From positions 1 to 7,506 of the forward strand of contig JALRBF010000140.1 in NCBI GenBank assembly GCA_023262365.1: DNA of 7,506 bases, in the 5' to 3' direction. The first letter of the stretch is position 1, and each line of letters opens with the position of its first letter. The stretch comes from Burkholderiaceae bacterium (lineage in GTDB: Bacteria > Pseudomonadota > Gammaproteobacteria > Burkholderiales > Burkholderiaceae_C). Positions 6,529 to 7,506 of this stretch are shown piece by piece. The notes under the pieces are model-generated. The model was not told the DNA's origin. It did no database searches and was given only the letters and a program-made list of their open reading frames with translations. The position numbers were made by a program, and so were the translations under genes.

Positions 6529-6691
6529 GCCGCCATTGTGCGCCCAGGCCGGCGCGAGCGCGCCCCACGCCGGTATTGACCGCGTTGGCGCGACAGGGAT
6601 AGGGTTTGCCCCAGGGGCCAAGCCCACCGCGACGAAGCCGGTAGGATGCGAGTTACACCAACGCTTCCGGTTATTTTTGGAGAGTCAAGCC
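6529..6691. promoter_or_regulatory. Divergent intergenic promoter region between selO and the acyl-CoA ligase
   Basis: This 163-bp gap must hold, or lie near, the promoters of both divergent genes. On the plus strand a TTGACC (6576-6581), close to a sigma-70 -35 box, is followed after 16 bases by GATAGG (6598-6603), a poor -10; this is only a weak candidate for the ligase. A short inverted repeat, CGGT-ATTG-ACCG (6571-6582), overlaps that -35 and could be an operator or chance. No convincing promoter was seen for selO on the minus strand. Confidence 0.4.
6679..6684 (+). promoter_or_regulatory. Ribosome binding site of the acyl-CoA ligase
   Basis: GGAGAG lies 7 nt before the ATG at 6692. It is the clearest Shine-Dalgarno in the window and decides the start of the ligase. 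Confidence 0.75.
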
Positions 6692-7506
6692 ATGCTGGGT
6701 CTGATGCAGCAGCAGCCGTTGCTTATTTCGTCGTTGATCACGCACGCCCAACGCCATCACGGCCGAACCGAAATCGTCTCGCGCCGGGTTGAGGGCGACG
6801 TGCACCGCTGCACATGGGGCGAGGTGGGGGTACGCGCCGCGCGTGTGGCGCACGCGCTGGACGCCTGGGAGGTGGCGCAGGGCGCGCGCGTGGCCACGCT
6901 GGCGTGGAACGGCTACCGCCACTTGGAGATGTATTTTGGCGTCAGCGGCAGCGGCCGCGTGTTGCACACGCTTAACCCGCGCCTGCACCCCGATCAGCTT
7001 GCGTGGATCGTTAACCACGCGCAAGACACGGTACTAGCCTTTGACATGACCTTTTTGCCGTTGGTGCAAAAAGTGCACGCGCAATGCTCCACCGTGCAAC
7101 ACTGGGTGGCGTTGTGTGACGCCGACGCGCTGCCGGCCGACACTGGCATCGCCAACCTCAGCAGCTACGAGGCATGGATTGACGGCCACCCCAGCGCCTA
7201 CGACTGGCCCATGCTGGACGAGCGCAGCGCCAGCAGCATGTGCTACACCAGCGGCACCACGGGCGACCCCAAAGGCGCGGTGTACAGCCATCGCTCCACC
7301 ATTTTGCACGCGTACGGCGGGGCGCTGCCCGACACCCTGGGCCTGAGTGCGCGCGACAGCGTGCTGCCGGTGGTGCCGATGTTCCACGTCAACGCCTGGG
7401 GCCTGCCGTATTCGGCCTGCATGGTCGGGGCCAAGCTGGTGCTGCCCGGGCCGGGCCTGGATGGTGCGTCGCTGTACGAATTGTTCGAATCCGAAGGCGG
7501 GACCTT
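6692..7506 (+). CDS. AMP-forming acyl-CoA ligase (fatty-acyl / 3-methylthiopropionyl-CoA ligase type), 3'-truncated by the window edge
   Basis: Member of the ANL adenylating superfamily. It activates a carboxylic acid with ATP to an acyl-AMP and then transfers it to CoA. The first 271 residues are present, about half of the ~540 usual for the family, and the frame is open to the window edge. The N-terminus MLGLMQQQPLLISSLITHA and the segments TEIVSRRVEG, RVATLAWNGYRHLEMYFGVSG and LHTLNPRLHPDQLAWIVNHA are typical of the medium/long-chain fatty-acyl-CoA ligase group, which also contains DmdB, 3-methylthiopropionyl-CoA ligase of DMSP breakdown. The ATP-binding P-loop YTSGTTGDPKG is at 185-195, and PMFHVNAWG (229-237) carries the aromatic/His adenylation motif. 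The start is fixed by GGAGAG 7 nt upstream. Substrate cannot be assigned from this half. The C-terminal domain with the catalytic Lys lies outside the window. Likely first gene of a plus-strand unit. Confidence 0.95.
   Translation, partial: MLGLMQQQPLLISSLITHAQRHHGRTEIVSRRVEGDVHRCTWGEVGVRAARVAHALDAWEVAQGARVATLAWNGYRHLEMYFGVSGSGRVLHTLNPRLHPDQLAWIVNHAQDTVLAFDMTFLPLVQKVHAQCSTVQHWVALCDADALPADTGIANLSSYEAWIDGHPSAYDWPMLDERSASSMCYTSGTTGDPKGAVYSHRSTILHAYGGALPDTLGLSARDSVLPVVPMFHVNAWGLPYSACMVGAKLVLPGPGLDGASLYELFESEGGT

Noticed and set aside
6526..6536. A three-codon ATG-GCG-GCA-TGA mini-frame whose stop overlaps the selO start (ATGA)
   Set aside because: Too short to judge and easily produced by chance; it lacks a ribosome site of its own and conservation cannot be checked here.
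5614..6579. A 321-codon open frame on the plus strand opposite selO
   Set aside because: It lies entirely antisense to a clear, full-length SelO gene, its composition (Arg, His, Gln, Gly rich, no recognisable motif) is typical of GC-rich shadow frames, and it has no family resemblance.
6529..6627. N-terminal extension of SelO by 33 residues to an upstream ATG at 6627
   Set aside because: The extension is Pro/Ala-rich low-complexity sequence unlike SelO, and the chosen start gives the usual family length.
1..7506. Search for tRNA or rRNA genes, insertion sequences, CRISPR repeats, toxin-antitoxin pairs, phage or integrase genes
   Set aside because: Nearly all of the window is accounted for by seven conserved genes, and no repeat or mobile-element signature was seen by eye on either strand.

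Overview
The window is a compact, GC-rich stretch of bacterial chromosome. It reads as a betaproteobacterium of the order Burkholderiales, most likely family Comamonadaceae. That placement rests on protein sequence style (full-length fused PurL, a SelO / MsrB / YciB / BolA / parvulin gene row, and an acyl-CoA ligase starting 'MLGLMQ...PLLISSLI') and on recall of similar gene orders, not on a database search. There are no RNA genes, insertion sequences, CRISPR arrays or phage genes, and no gap between genes is longer than about 165 bases.

Layout. Positions 1-2855 (+) hold the C-terminal ~950 residues of purL, FGAM synthase of purine synthesis; its N-terminus lies before the window. It ends tail to tail, 21 bp away, with a five-gene row on the minus strand. 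Read in the direction of transcription, that row is selO (6528-5041), msrB (4957-4523), yciB (4517-3960), bolA (3950-3693) and a secreted parvulin-type peptidyl-prolyl isomerase (3653-2877). msrB, yciB and bolA are 5 and 9 bp apart and are almost certainly co-transcribed. selO lies 83 bp upstream of msrB, and the isomerase lies 39 bp beyond bolA after a T-rich tract. Divergent from selO across a 163 bp intergenic region, a fatty-acyl/3-methylthiopropionyl-type acyl-CoA ligase starts at 6692 (+) and runs off the end of the window.

How the genes fit together. The minus-strand row looks like a redox and protein-quality set. SelO is a pseudokinase that AMPylates proteins in response to redox state. 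MsrB repairs oxidised methionine. BolA-type proteins partner with glutaredoxins in Fe-S handling. The parvulin assists folding in the periplasm. YciB is an inner-membrane protein tied to cell-envelope and septum functions. A functional link between them is inference from gene order. purL and the acyl-CoA ligase are metabolic neighbours with no obvious connection to the row.

I found no convincing undescribed system. The most useful second looks are the selO-msrB-yciB-bolA-PPIase arrangement, the T-tract between bolA and the isomerase, the structured spacer between selO and msrB, and a loop insertion in PurL.
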